64,000 bases of DNA from an uncultured Psychroflexus sp. (GTDB lineage: Bacteria; Bacteroidota; Bacteroidia; Flavobacteriales; Flavobacteriaceae): positions 1 to 64,000 of the forward strand of contig CAJXVZ010000003.1 in the NCBI GenBank assembly GCA_913062845.1, in the 5' to 3' direction. The translations under genes and the position numbers were made by a program. Shown piece after piece: positions 7,912-17,145 of this stretch. Position 1 is the first letter of the stretch; every line of letters begins with the position of its first letter. The notes beneath the pieces are model-generated. The model was not told the origin of the DNA. It saw nothing but the letters and a program-made list of their open reading frames with translations, and ran no database searches.

Positions 7912-9240
7912 TTATTTGTCGAAAATATACCTGTACAGGTCGTTTCCATTAGCATAGAGCACTAAGGCAATAAGTAATACAAAACCAACAAGTTGCGCAT
8001 ATTCCAGCACCTTTTCATTAGGTTTTCTTCCGCTAACCATTTCATATAACAGAAACACAACATGACCTCCATCTAATGCAGGTATAGGTAAGATATTCAT
8101 AAAGGCTAAAATAATGGATATAAGCGCTGTGGTCATCCAAAAGGCCTGCCAGTCCCATGCCGGCGGAAATAAATTACCGATAGCTCCAAAACCTCCTACC
8201 TGAGAAGCGCCTTCTTTGGTAAACACATACTTGAACTGAGCCACATAATCATGAAGTGTCCAATAGCCATAACTAAAACCAAAGCTCAGACTTTCAGTAA
8301 AGCTATAGGTCTTATGTTCAAAGTATTTGTCTGCCTGATTCTTTACTGCAACACCTATTTTTTTATCCTCGTTGAGTACTATGTCAACAGACTTTCGGGT
8401 ATTTGAAGTATCCATAAAAGATACGCTGACAGTATCTGATTCCGATGATGATACGGCTCTAGTGAAGTCATCCCAATATGGTGTTTCGACGCCATTTACA
8501 GATAAGATCCTGTCACCTTTTCTAATCCCTGCCTTATAAGCAGGTTCATCAACCAAGACTGTATCAATAATAGGGTCATATTTCAAGCTAAAAGGAAACA
8601 TAGCACCAGACTTGAAAAGTGTTGTTCCAATATCTTCAGGTATGTTAATAGTTTCGCGACTGCCGTCTATGTGTCTGACCTCAACTTTGGAGATATCTCT
8701 CAACATCAGAAATTTATTCATCTCCAGTTGATTTTCAAGTGGTTTTCCGTCAATACTTAATATGACATCACCATCCTGAAAACCATATTCATACAATGCT
8801 TCGCTAACCGCCAAACCATTGTCTAAATTTTCTTTTGGCACAAAGTCTGTTCCCCATACAAAAGTGACCATCATGTATATAATAATGCCTACAATAATAT
8901 TTACTGTTACACCTCCAAGCATGATAATGAGTCGCTGCCACGCTGGTTTACTTCTGAATTCCCAGGGTTTAGGTGGTTGCTTCATTTGCTCCTTGTCCAT
9001 GCTCTCATCGATCATTCCGGCAATTTTCACATAACCTCCAAGAGGCAACCAACCAATGCCGTAAACCGTTTCACCTATTTTTTTCTTAAATAAAGAAAAT
9101 TTTACATCAAAAAAGAGGTAGAATTTTTCAACTTTGGTTTTAAATATTTTTGCCGGTATAAAATGCCCTAATTCGTGCAAAACGACTAATATTGAAAGAC
9201 TTAAAAGAAGCTGTGCCGCTTTTATCCAAAAGGTATCCAT
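7912..9240 (-). CDS. rseP: RIP metalloprotease (site-2 protease) RseP
   Basis: A 442-residue inner-membrane zinc protease that cuts anti-sigma factors or leftover signal peptides within the membrane. HELGH at residues 22-26 in the first membrane span is the zinc site, and NILPIPALDGGH near the C-terminus supplies the third ligand. Two PDZ-like parts lie between (GDVILSIDGKPL and GDRILSVNGVET). Membrane spans are visible at about 9-27, 105-125, 365-385 and 415-432. It stands alone, divergent from the SCO gene, with a -7 box 25 bases upstream. Confidence 0.95.
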   Translation of the reverse strand: MDTFWIKAAQLLLSLSILVVLHELGHFIPAKIFKTKVEKFYLFFDVKFSLFKKKIGETVYGIGWLPLGGYVKIAGMIDESMDKEQMKQPPKPWEFRSKPAWQRLIIMLGGVTVNIIVGIIIYMMVTFVWGTDFVPKENLDNGLAVSEALYEYGFQDGDVILSIDGKPLENQLEMNKFLMLRDISKVEVRHIDGSRETINIPEDIGTTLFKSGAMFPFSLKYDPIIDTVLVDEPAYKAGIRKGDRILSVNGVETPYWDDFTRAVSSSESDTVSVSFMDTSNTRKSVDIVLNEDKKIGVAVKNQADKYFEHKTYSFTESLSFGFSYGYWTLHDYVAQFKYVFTKEGASQVGGFGAIGNLFPPAWDWQAFWMTTALISIILAFMNILPIPALDGGHVVFLLYEMVSGRKPNEKVLEYAQLVGFVLLIALVLYANGNDLYRYIFDK

Positions 9241-9265
9241 AGTAAAAATTATATCAAAAAGTTGA

Positions 9266-9273
9266 CAAAAATA
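9266..9273 (-). promoter_or_regulatory. -7 promoter box (TATTTTTG) for rseP
   Basis: Minus-strand TATTTTTG fits TAnnTTTG and lies 25 bases before the rseP ATG in the region shared with the divergent SCO gene. Confidence 0.45.
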
Positions 9274-9372
9274 GACTTTTAATATCGGTAAAAAAAATAA
9301 TGCCTTTTTTTATCATTCAGACTTAACAAAATATTGTAATTAACAGAGTTAACAAAAGCTCAGGCTATTATT

Positions 9373-9380
9373 TATCTTTG
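9373..9380 (+). promoter_or_regulatory. -7 promoter box (TATCTTTG) for the SCO gene
   Basis: TATCTTTG matches TAnnTTTG and is followed after only four bases by the ATG at 9385. With the usual start point a few bases after the box, the message would begin at or next to the start codon, i.e. be leaderless. Confidence 0.55.
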
Positions 9381-9384
9381 TAAT

Positions 9385-10068
9385 ATGATCAAATTTTTTT
9401 CGAGATATAAGTTTATCGGTATAGTGCTCTTTATTCTATCGGTCATAATTGTAAGTACCATTTACAATCTGTATAAACCTGAACCACAACTTAAAGTTTA
9501 TCAACCTAATGAATTTACAAAAGAACTGGTGGACTCTACATTACAAAGGGTGAGAAAATTTCACAAAGTATCTGATTTTAAATTAATTAATCAGTATGGA
9601 GACACCATAACACAGGCTCATTTTGAAGATAAAATATACATTACAGATTTTTTCTTTACCACCTGTCAAACCATTTGTCCGATCATGACAGAGCATATGG
9701 AAATCATACAAAAAGAATTCAAAAACAATGATGACGTGATGTTACTATCACATTCTGTTACTCCTGAAATTGACGATGTTGAACGCATGCGAAAATACGC
9801 AGAAGAGCACGATGCCATTAAAGGCAAATGGCACTTAGTCACCGGAGATAAAAAGGAAATATACAGATTAGCCAGAAAATCCTATTTCACTACAAAATCT
9901 GAAGGTGATGGCGGTCCTTACGACATGGTACATACAGAAAATTTTGTCCTTATAGATAAAGAAAAGCGGATAAGAGGCGTTTATGACGGTACCAATCCTG
10001 AAGAAATTGAAGAGGCTATTGAAGATATAAAAATTCTTTTGAGAGAATACGAAAAACTCAAATCATAA
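9385..10068 (+). CDS. SCO1/SenC-family copper/thiol protein
   Basis: A 227-residue membrane-anchored thioredoxin-fold protein involved in delivering copper to, or reducing thiols of, cytochrome c oxidase. An N-terminal membrane anchor spans about residues 9-28. The copper-binding CxxxC is Cys94-Cys98 in FFTTCQTICPI and the distal His is about residue 183 (MVHTENFVLID). These three ligands define SCO1 against peroxiredoxins. No oxidase genes are adjacent. A -7 box sits four bases before the ATG. Confidence 0.92.
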   Translation: MIKFFSRYKFIGIVLFILSVIIVSTIYNLYKPEPQLKVYQPNEFTKELVDSTLQRVRKFHKVSDFKLINQYGDTITQAHFEDKIYITDFFFTTCQTICPIMTEHMEIIQKEFKNNDDVMLLSHSVTPEIDDVERMRKYAEEHDAIKGKWHLVTGDKKEIYRLARKSYFTTKSEGDGGPYDMVHTENFVLIDKEKRIRGVYDGTNPEEIEEAIEDIKILLREYEKLKS

Positions 10069-10618
10069 TGTAATAGAACTGTGAATGTCTTGGACGATTT
10101 TAAACAACAGACCTGTCTCATTCCTCCACTTGTATCGATTTAGGAGAATTATTCTTAGGTTCATCGGATGAATTGGTTTTAGTCTTTGGATAAAATATTA
10201 CTATGAGTTTCTCTTTTAAAACCAATGCAGTTCCTGAGATAAAAAACAGTATTGTATTAACCTCAGGCTTGAATCACAAGAAAAGCATATTGGATGTAAA
10301 GTTCTATCATTGCAAGGTAATTGAGTCTGAATGTTTGTCTAGATCATGTTCAAAATGAAGAAAGAAATATGTTTAACTCTTTTGATCTCAGCATGAGGAC
10401 TAAATAGATAAAAAAATTATTGAATTTTTACAATTGTGGTTTGAATATTCATTACAATAAAATTGTTTTGAGTCATAAAAACTTTTATAATCTTCATTTT
10501 CTTCATATCCATTATTATTTAGTTTTACGGTATTAATAATATTTAAGTAAATAAAAGTTAAAGTAAAAATCTGGCTTCTAATAGATTTACAGAACCTTTA
10601 TTTTAGAGGAAAACAATT
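10069..10618. other. 550-base intergenic stretch, probably decayed coding sequence
   Basis: No intact gene is seen. On the minus strand a start-less frame of about 51 codons (10118-10273) reads like the end of a small membrane protein: a hydrophobic stretch followed by an acidic, Asn/Ser-rich tail and a stop. On the plus strand an ATG at 10201 opens a 51-residue frame with no recognisable features. The right part is very AT-rich. A remnant gene is possible but not proven. Confidence 0.35.
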
Positions 10619-11221
10619 ATGAAAAAAAAATTATTAATTCTCTCATTACTAATTTCTTATTCAATATTTGGTCAAACTTCAAGATTCATTAAAAACACAA
10701 ATACAGAAAAAAAATTGAGCATTGGCATTACAGGAGGAAACTACACACAAATCATTGAACTAAATGGAAATCATTTAACAAATGAAATTTCTTATATCTC
10801 TGGTGTTAGAGTTGGATATATGATTTCAAAAGCTTCTTTTATCAAAATTGGTTATGATAGAATCACTACAGTATCTTTTTCTGAACTTTCCTATGATTCT
10901 TATAAAATACCATTTTTATTAGGTATTTATGTATTTAATGGAAAAAAGCATAATTCAAAACTAAGTTTTGAGAGCGAAATTGGTTATTATTTTAGAGGTC
11001 TAATTGATTTTCGTAATCTTACAAATTTTGGATATGAGAGAAACACAACTTGGGGTATGCAAATTGCAGTGAATTTCAAGTATGACATGTCATCAAAACT
11101 TTACGGAACACTTAGCTTAGCAAACGGGAGAGATTTTGACAATATTTTACAATCACAAAATAACAAAATAAAGATAAATGGATTTTCGGCTTTTAGATTA
11201 GGGTTTGGGTTTAAATTCTAA
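10619..11221 (+). CDS. Outer-membrane beta-barrel-like secreted protein
   Basis: A 200-residue protein with a clear signal peptide (KKKLLILSLLISYSIFG, cut before QTS). The mature part alternates hydrophobic and polar residues with repeated aromatic ends (YISGVRVGYMISK, AFRLGFGFKF), and it closes with an aromatic C-terminus (FKF) typical of outer-membrane barrels. Eight to ten strands would fit the length. Base composition is noticeably more AT-rich than the neighbours, which may mean a later arrival. The purine-rich AGAGGAAAAC lies just before the ATG. Function unknown. Confidence 0.6.
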   Translation: MKKKLLILSLLISYSIFGQTSRFIKNTNTEKKLSIGITGGNYTQIIELNGNHLTNEISYISGVRVGYMISKASFIKIGYDRITTVSFSELSYDSYKIPFLLGIYVFNGKKHNSKLSFESEIGYYFRGLIDFRNLTNFGYERNTTWGMQIAVNFKYDMSSKLYGTLSLANGRDFDNILQSQNNKIKINGFSAFRLGFGFKF

Positions 11222-11257
11222 CAAAATGAAAAAACTTTTAAAAAACTCAAAATTTAA

Positions 11258-11281
11258 AAAGCCTTCAATATTGAAGGCTTT
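11258..11281. terminator. Bidirectional terminator between convergent genes
   Basis: The perfect palindrome AAAGCCTTCAATATTGAAGGCTTT lies between the beta-barrel gene and the opposite-facing NAD(P)-binding gene. It has A runs on one side and T-rich sequence on the other, so it can serve both. Confidence 0.75.
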
Positions 11282-11310
11282 GTTGATTTATAATAGATTC
11301 TGGATTAAAC

Positions 11311-11943
11311 TTAATCTCTAATACTTTCTAAAGCTTCAGCTATAAGTGTTTCTCCTTCTAATATTTCAAAAGCTTTGTTCTTAGGTCCATTATCGTGAAG
11401 TGAACTGGTAAGGACTTTAGCGACATCAGCTCTGGATATTTTTCCGAATTTGTTGAGTTTGTGGTCAATTTCAATCTCTCCTTTTGCATTATCGTTTGTT
11501 AAAGAACCTGGTCTGACAATTGTATAGTTCAAACTAGTTTTTCTAAGATGATCGTCTGCATTTTTCTTAGCTATCAGATAATCTTTTAAGTCCTCAGATA
11601 CCTCAGGATTGTCTGCGCCCATAGAGCTTAACATCACAAATTTTTTGATGCCTTTATGCTCAGCGGCTTTGATCATCTTGATTGCACCGTCCTGATCAAC
11701 AGCTTTCACTTTTTTACCTTTGGAACCGGCAGCAAAAATAACACGATCTATATCTTTAAAAGCATCACTAATATCTTCTTCCAGATCACCAATAACAGTT
11801 TTCACGCCATTTTCTTTAAACTGATCTTGTTGATCCTCTTTCCTCACCATGGCAACAGGGCGAAAGTATTGAGAATTTTTTAAAATATTGACGACAATTT
11901 GTCCGGTAGTTCCTGTCGCACCTGCGACTAATACATTTTCCAT
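11311..11943 (-). CDS. NAD(P)H-binding atypical SDR protein
   Basis: A 210-residue protein of the NmrA/YwnB-like atypical SDR group. GATGTTGQ near residues 8-15 is the nucleotide-binding loop; VMLSSMGAD marks the end of the fourth or fifth strand, and NYTIVRPGSLT is a conserved segment of this group. A classical YxxxK catalytic pair is not evident, as expected of this group, which includes flavin reductases, redox sensors and proteins with unknown substrates. It stands alone between two terminators. Confidence 0.75.
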   Translation of the reverse strand: MENVLVAGATGTTGQIVVNILKNSQYFRPVAMVRKEDQQDQFKENGVKTVIGDLEEDISDAFKDIDRVIFAAGSKGKKVKAVDQDGAIKMIKAAEHKGIKKFVMLSSMGADNPEVSEDLKDYLIAKKNADDHLRKTSLNYTIVRPGSLTNDNAKGEIEIDHKLNKFGKISRADVAKVLTSSLHDNGPKNKAFEILEGETLIAEALESIRD

Positions 11944-12051
11944 AACTTCTTTTTCCCTTAGTATAGATAATAGATAAGCTTATACAATAGGAATTAGGGA
12001 AGATGTAACACCATTTAACTAAATATAACTTTTAAACCCGGGTTAAAACAA

Positions 12052-12085
12052 CAAAACCCTGTTTAAATCAATAAACAGGGTTTTG
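12052..12085 (-). terminator. Terminator of sdhCAB
   Basis: A 14-base-pair perfect stem CAAAACCCTGTTTA / TAAACAGGGTTTTG with a six-base loop, 19 bases after the sdhB stop. The minus-strand side is followed by TTGTTTTAAC. One of the strongest hairpins in the window. Confidence 0.85.
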
Positions 12086-12104
12086 TTAAAAATGATTATA
12101 GACC

Positions 12105-12851
12105 TTATCCTGCTGTAGATGCAGATAAATATTCTCTGTTCATTCGGGCAATGTTTTCGAGTGAAATGCCTTTTGGACATTCAATTTCACAAGCACCGGT
12201 ATTCGTACAATTTCCGAAACCTTCTTTATCCATTTGACTTACCATATTCATTACGCGTTCGTGAGCTTCTACTTCACCTTGAGGTAATAATGCAAATTGC
12301 GAAACCTTGGCAGAGGTGAACAACATGGCCGAGGCATTTTTACAGGCAGCTACACAAGCGCCACAACCAATACAAGTTGCTGCATTGAAAGACATATCTG
12401 CTTTGTCTTTTTCAATAGGAATACTGTTGGCATCAATGGTGTTACCGGAAGTATTCACTGAAATGTAACCTCCTGCCTGTTGTATTCTGTCAAAAGCTGT
12501 ACGGTCAACAATAAGGTCTTTTATAATCGGAAAGGCTTTGGCTCTGAAAGGCTCAATCACTATAGTATCACCATCATTAAAGCGTCTCATGTGCAATTGA
12601 CAGGTGGTGATCTTTCGGTCCGGACCATGTGGCTCACCATTGATCATTAATGAACAAGAACCGCAAATACCCTCACGACAGTCATGATCAAATTCTACAG
12701 GTTCTGTGCCTTCGTTAACCAGTTTATCATTAAGGACATCCAGCATTTCAAGGAAGGACATATCTTCCTCAATGCCATCTATATTATAAGTTTCAAGACG
12801 ACCTTTCGTGTCTGCACTTTTTTGTCTCCAAATCTTTAGTGTTAGTTTCAT
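12105..12851 (-). CDS. sdhB: Succinate dehydrogenase/fumarate reductase iron-sulfur subunit
   Basis: A 248-residue subunit carrying electrons from the flavoprotein to the membrane quinone site. The plant-type [2Fe-2S] cysteines are in CREGICGSC (about residues 59-67) with a fourth near 84. Two bacterial ferredoxin-type groups follow: [11 protein letters not shown] (about 161-171) and [14 protein letters not shown] (about 215-228). It starts 19 bases after sdhA and is the last gene of the operon, before a strong terminator. Confidence 0.96.
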   Translation of the reverse strand: MKLTLKIWRQKSADTKGRLETYNIDGIEEDMSFLEMLDVLNDKLVNEGTEPVEFDHDCREGICGSCSLMINGEPHGPDRKITTCQLHMRRFNDGDTIVIEPFRAKAFPIIKDLIVDRTAFDRIQQAGGYISVNTSGNTIDANSIPIEKDKADMSFNAATCIGCGACVAACKNASAMLFTSAKVSQFALLPQGEVEAHERVMNMVSQMDKEGFGNCTNTGACEIECPKGISLENIARMNREYLSASTAG

Positions 12852-12870
12852 CTTCTACGTCGTTTTTTTA

Positions 12871-14874
12871 TTATTTGTAACTTCTTGTTTTCAATTCAAT
12901 ATTCTCGTAAACAAGTTGTTCTTTGTGTAACACAGCATCCTTTGGTTCTCCTTTATATTCCCAGGCTGCAACATATCTGTAATTTTCATCATCTCTTAAT
13001 GCTTCGCCATCTTCAGTTTGGTATTCCTCTCTGAAGTGACCTCCGCAAGATTCATTTCTGTCTAATGCATCTTTAGCAAACAACTCTCCTAATTCCAGGA
13101 AGTCTGCTACACGAGCTGCTTTTTCTAATTCTGAATTTTTTGAATGTGCATCACCGGTAACCCTTACATTAGCATAAAATTCTTTTCTTAGTTCAGAAAT
13201 TTCATCAATAGCTTCTTTAAGTTCTTTAGCATTTCTGGACATTCCACATTTGTTCCACATGATCTTACCAAGTTTCTTGTGGAAATAGTCAACCGGCTTA
13301 TCACCTTTTACATTTATCAGACTTTCCAATTGATCAACAACTTGTTTTTCAGCATCTTCAAAAGCTTTTTGGTCAGTTGAAATTGGACCTGTTCTAATAT
13401 CATCAGCGAGATAATCACCAATAGTATAAGGTAACACAAAATAACCATCAGCCAATCCCTGCATCAATGCAGAAGCGCCAAGTCTGTTTGCTCCATGGTC
13501 TGAGAAATTGGCTTCACCTGTTGCATAACATCCCGGAATGGTCGTCATTAGATTATAGTCCACCCAAAGTCCACCCATCGTGTAGTGTACAGCAGGATAG
13601 ATCATCATTGGCGTTTCGTATGGATTCTGATCAATGATCTTTTCATACATATCGAAAAGGTTACCATACTTGGATTCAATAACCTCATCACCTAATTTCT
13701 TGATCTGCTCTTTGGTTGGATTTTGAATTCCAGAGGTATATGCCTTTTCTTTTCCATAACGTTCAATAGCACTCGCAAAATCCAAGTAAACAGCTTCTCC
13801 TGTTTTATTCACCCCATGACCGGCATCGCATCTTTCTTTGGCTGCTCTTGAAGCCACGTCACGCGGCACAAGGTTACCAAAAGCAGGATAACGTCTTTCT
13901 AGGTAGTAATCCCTATCTTCTTCCGGAATTTGAGTAGGTTTTAATTTACCAGCTCTGATAGCCTCAGCATCTTCTTTTTTCGCAGGAACCCAAATTCGAC
14001 CATCGTTTCTTAATGATTCTGACATCAAAGTCAGCTTAGATTGTAGTTCACCTGAAACCGGAATACAAGTTGGATGTATCTGTGTAAAACATGGATTAGC
14101 AAAAAATGCTCCACGTTTATGTGCTCTCCAGGCTGCAGTTACATTACTTCCCATGGCATTAGTGGAAAGGAAAAATACATTTCCATAACCACCTGAAGCT
14201 AAAACGACAGCGTGAGCAGAATGTCTTTCAATCTTACCGGAAATCATATCTCTGGCAATGATTCCTCTGGCCTTACCATCAACTAATACAACATCCATCA
14301 TTTCGTGGCGTGTATAAGATTTTATCTTACCTCGGTTGATTTGACGATTCATTGCAGAGTATGCCCCTAATAATAGCTGCTGCCCTGTTTGACCTTTGGC
14401 ATAGAATGTTCTGGAAACCAAAACACCACCAAATGAGCGATTATCAAGCAAACCTCCATACTCTCTGGCAAAAGGAACACCTTGTGCAACACACTGGTCA
14501 ATAATATTTCCAGAAACTTCAGCCAAACGGTAAACGTTTGCTTCTCTGGAACGATAATCACCTCCCTTTACAGTATCGTAGAACAGCCTGTAATCGGAAT
14601 CGCCATCACCCTGATAATTCTTAGAAGCATTTATACCACCCTGAGCAGCGATAGAGTGTGCTCTTCGTGGTGAATCCTGAAAGCAGAATGTTTTTACGTT
14701 GTATCCTAATTCAGCAAGGGTCGCAGATGCCGAAGCACCGGCCAAACCAGTTCCAACCACAATTATATCTATATTTCTCTTGTTTGCGGGATTTACTAAA
14801 TTGATATTATTTTTATGCTTAGTCCATTTTTCAGCCAATGGACCTTCTGGAATTTTTGCATCTAATGTCTTCAT
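12871..14874 (-). CDS. sdhA: Succinate dehydrogenase/fumarate reductase flavoprotein subunit
   Basis: A 667-residue subunit oxidising succinate to fumarate. [19 protein letters not shown] (about 39-57) is the FAD-binding Rossmann motif, [10 protein letters not shown] (about 72-81) holds the histidine that binds FAD covalently, and the [10 protein letters not shown] and [12 protein letters not shown] parts are conserved active-site and FAD segments. The length suits the Bacteroidota/B. subtilis-like b558 class. It lies between sdhC (9-base gap) and sdhB. Confidence 0.97.
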   Translation of the reverse strand: MKTLDAKIPEGPLAEKWTKHKNNINLVNPANKRNIDIIVVGTGLAGASASATLAELGYNVKTFCFQDSPRRAHSIAAQGGINASKNYQGDGDSDYRLFYDTVKGGDYRSREANVYRLAEVSGNIIDQCVAQGVPFAREYGGLLDNRSFGGVLVSRTFYAKGQTGQQLLLGAYSAMNRQINRGKIKSYTRHEMMDVVLVDGKARGIIARDMISGKIERHSAHAVVLASGGYGNVFFLSTNAMGSNVTAAWRAHKRGAFFANPCFTQIHPTCIPVSGELQSKLTLMSESLRNDGRIWVPAKKEDAEAIRAGKLKPTQIPEEDRDYYLERRYPAFGNLVPRDVASRAAKERCDAGHGVNKTGEAVYLDFASAIERYGKEKAYTSGIQNPTKEQIKKLGDEVIESKYGNLFDMYEKIIDQNPYETPMMIYPAVHYTMGGLWVDYNLMTTIPGCYATGEANFSDHGANRLGASALMQGLADGYFVLPYTIGDYLADDIRTGPISTDQKAFEDAEKQVVDQLESLINVKGDKPVDYFHKKLGKIMWNKCGMSRNAKELKEAIDEISELRKEFYANVRVTGDAHSKNSELEKAARVADFLELGELFAKDALDRNESCGGHFREEYQTEDGEALRDDENYRYVAAWEYKGEPKDAVLHKEQLVYENIELKTRSYK

Positions 14875-14883
14875 GATCTTTTC

Positions 14884-15567
14884 TTATAAATGTGAAACGT
14901 AGTGAAATATAGCTATAAAAGCGAAACCAAGCGGTATAACAATCGCAAAAGCTTTTGTAAAAACTTTTAAACTTTTAGAATATTTATTATTGAATCCTAC
15001 AGATTGAAATGAGGATGAAAAACCGTGTAATAGGTGAAAAATTAAGAATACAAAGGCTAAAACATATATACCAACCCGTAAAGGATCTCCGGCAAATTTA
15101 GCCACGGTTTCTTCGTAATATCTCAATTCACCGGCGGCATTCAGACCGGACATATCACCCTCGATGTATTTAACCTGCATTTCATGCACCCAAAAATCAT
15201 ACATATGAAGCCCAAGAAATAATAAAATAACGATTCCTGATATAATCATATTTCTTGAAAACCAACTGGCATTGGCTGATCCTTTGTACATGGCATATTT
15301 TTGTGCACCTCTCGCTTTCCTGTTCTGATAATCCAAAATAAATCCCATCACAAAGTGAAAGATCACCCCAAAAATCAGTATCGGCTGAAGGACAGCCTGT
15401 ACTAAAATATTAGTCCCCATGAAGTGCGACCACTCATTAAAAGTATCCGGGCTTATTACAGATGTAATATTGATTGTGAAATGTTGTGCCAGGAATACTA
15501 CAAGAAATAATCCTGAAAGTGCCATAGCAACTTTACGAGCTATTGAAGATTTGATAATTCCTCCCAT
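14884..15567 (-). CDS. sdhC: Succinate dehydrogenase cytochrome b558 subunit
   Basis: A 227-residue membrane subunit with five hydrophobic spans (about 12-30, 55-75, 110-128, 160-180, 205-222) that anchors SdhAB and reduces menaquinone. Histidines in the spans (AQHF, FHFVMGF, LGLHMYDF, FHLLHGF) can bind the two haems. The reading frame is open back to a TTG at 15597, but that codon is part of the promoter's -7 box; the ATG at 15567 (MGGIIKSSIARK) is the better start. No separate sdhD, as is normal for the single-subunit b558 type. Confidence 0.93.
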   Translation of the reverse strand: MGGIIKSSIARKVAMALSGLFLVVFLAQHFTINITSVISPDTFNEWSHFMGTNILVQAVLQPILIFGVIFHFVMGFILDYQNRKARGAQKYAMYKGSANASWFSRNMIISGIVILLFLGLHMYDFWVHEMQVKYIEGDMSGLNAAGELRYYEETVAKFAGDPLRVGIYVLAFVFLIFHLLHGFSSSFQSVGFNNKYSKSLKVFTKAFAIVIPLGFAFIAIFHYVSHL

Positions 15568-15594
15568 TATAAATTCATGTTTTTTTTGGTTATG

Positions 15595-15602
15595 CAAAAC
15601 TA
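15595..15602 (-). promoter_or_regulatory. -7 promoter box (TAGTTTTG) for sdhCAB
   Basis: Minus-strand TAGTTTTG fits TAnnTTTG, 27 bases before the sdhC ATG at 15567. It overlaps the apparent TTG start at 15597 and so rules that start out. Confidence 0.5.
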
Positions 15603-15717
15603 CACTAAAGGCTATTATTCAACAAATTTAAGACAATTTTTAAAGTTAATTTAGAATTGATTTAAATGCAACTTGAAAATTAAAAACATAAAATAAATAT
15701 GTGTATATGTGTATCTT

Positions 15718-15725
15718 TATATTTG
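15718..15725 (+). promoter_or_regulatory. -7 promoter box (TATATTTG) for mpl
   Basis: TATATTTG fits TAnnTTTG and ends 19 bases before the mpl ATG at 15745. The reading frame is open upstream to 15709, but that part is promoter. Confidence 0.55.
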
Positions 15726-15744
15726 TAGTTCAAATCCAACTAAG

Positions 15745-17097
15745 ATGCACATACATTTTATAGCCATTGGTGGTAGCGCCATGCATAATCTGGCCATAGC
15801 CTTGAAAGAAAAAGGTGAAAAAGTAACCGGCAGTGATGATGAAATCTTCGAGCCATCCCGTTCAAGACTAAATGCTCATGACATCTTACCTGCTGAAATG
15901 GGCTGGCATCCTGAGAAAATTTCAAATGATATAGACATGATCATTCTTGGAATGCATGCTAAAGCCGATAACCCTGAATTGATAAAAGCGCAGCAACTTG
16001 GTCTGAAAATCATGTCATATCCAGAGTTTCTTTACGAACACTCAAAACGAAAAACCCGGGTCGTTATCGCCGGTTCACACGGCAAAACCACTATTACCTC
16101 AATGGTTTTACATGTGCTGGATTATCATGATAAACCAACAGATTTTATGGTTGGTGCCCAGCTTGAAGGCTTTGATAATATGGTATATCTAACAGATGAA
16201 AATGATTTCATTTTGTTAGAAGGTGATGAATATTTATCTTCAGCCTTGGATAAGCAACCCAAGTTTTTATGGTACCAACCTAATATAGCATTGATCAGTG
16301 GTATTGCCTGGGATCATGTTAACGTGTTCCCTGATTTTGAAACTTATAAATATCAGTTTGAATTATTTGTAGATTCTATGACCAATGGCAGTACTTTGGT
16401 CTACAACGAAGAAGATGAAGTTCTGAAAGATATTGCACTGAATGCTAAAAAACCAACCCGTAAGCACGCTTACAGCACACCAGAACATCAAATTGAAGAT
16501 GGAGAAACCTATCTGGAAACCAATGAAGGCCCTATGCCAATAGAAGTTTTTGGTAAACACAATCTTCAAAATATAGCCGGTGCCAAATGGATTTGTCAAC
16601 ACATGGGTGTAGACGAAGACGATTTCTATGAAGCGATTGCCAGTTTTAAAGGTGCCTCAAAACGTCTCGAAAAAGTTACAGAATCTTCTAAATGTATAGT
16701 TTTTAAAGATTATGCACACAGCCCGTCTAAAGTGAAAGCGACAACGGAAGCCGTAAAGGCTCAATTTCCGGATAAAAAGTTATTGGTTTGTTTTGAATTG
16801 CACACATACAGTAGTCTTACTGCGTCGTTTCTCAAAGAATACCAAAACACCTTAGACAAAGCCGATGAAGTTGTGATCTTTTATTCAAAAAAAGCTTTAG
16901 AGATCAAACAGATGCCTGAATTGACAAAGTCTCAGATCCAGGAAAGTTTTAACAGAAAAGATGTAGACGTTTTTACCAATGCTGATGATTTTCAATCATT
17001 TTTGAAAGCCAAGCATTTTGATAATCATGTCTTATTGTTGATGAGTAGCGGAAATTACGGTGGTTTAAACTTTGAAGAGCTGAAAGAATGGGTTTAG
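15745..17097 (+). CDS. mpl: Murein tripeptide ligase Mpl (UDP-MurNAc : L-Ala-gamma-D-Glu-meso-DAP ligase)
   Basis: A 450-residue Mur-ligase that joins recovered murein tripeptide to UDP-MurNAc, recycling the wall. HIHFIAIGGSAMHNLA at the N-terminus is the Mpl/MurC Rossmann motif, GSHGKTT (residues 110-116) is the ATP loop, and GDEYLSS plus the WDHVNVFPD segment are typical of Mpl rather than MurC. A longer frame from 15709 exists, but it covers the -7 box, and MHIHFIAIGG is the usual N-terminus. The gene stands alone. Confidence 0.93.
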   Translation: MHIHFIAIGGSAMHNLAIALKEKGEKVTGSDDEIFEPSRSRLNAHDILPAEMGWHPEKISNDIDMIILGMHAKADNPELIKAQQLGLKIMSYPEFLYEHSKRKTRVVIAGSHGKTTITSMVLHVLDYHDKPTDFMVGAQLEGFDNMVYLTDENDFILLEGDEYLSSALDKQPKFLWYQPNIALISGIAWDHVNVFPDFETYKYQFELFVDSMTNGSTLVYNEEDEVLKDIALNAKKPTRKHAYSTPEHQIEDGETYLETNEGPMPIEVFGKHNLQNIAGAKWICQHMGVDEDDFYEAIASFKGASKRLEKVTESSKCIVFKDYAHSPSKVKATTEAVKAQFPDKKLLVCFELHTYSSLTASFLKEYQNTLDKADEVVIFYSKKALEIKQMPELTKSQIQESFNRKDVDVFTNADDFQSFLKAKHFDNHVLLLMSSGNYGGLNFEELKEWV

Positions 17098-17145
17098 ATT
17101 AAAAATATAATCGGAGTAAGAGCGTAATTTAAAGTTTGAAATTGA

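Noticed and set aside
14367-14902. Several 60-70-codon frames over sdhA
   Set aside because: All overlap the conserved flavoprotein gene and are products of codon bias.
15568-15597. Longer sdhC frame beginning at TTG 15597
   Set aside because: The TTG lies inside a TAnnTTTG promoter box; the ATG at 15567 gives the standard N-terminus.
15709-15744. Longer mpl frame beginning at 15709
   Set aside because: The extra 12 codons cover the -7 box; MHIHFIAIGG at 15745 is the usual start.
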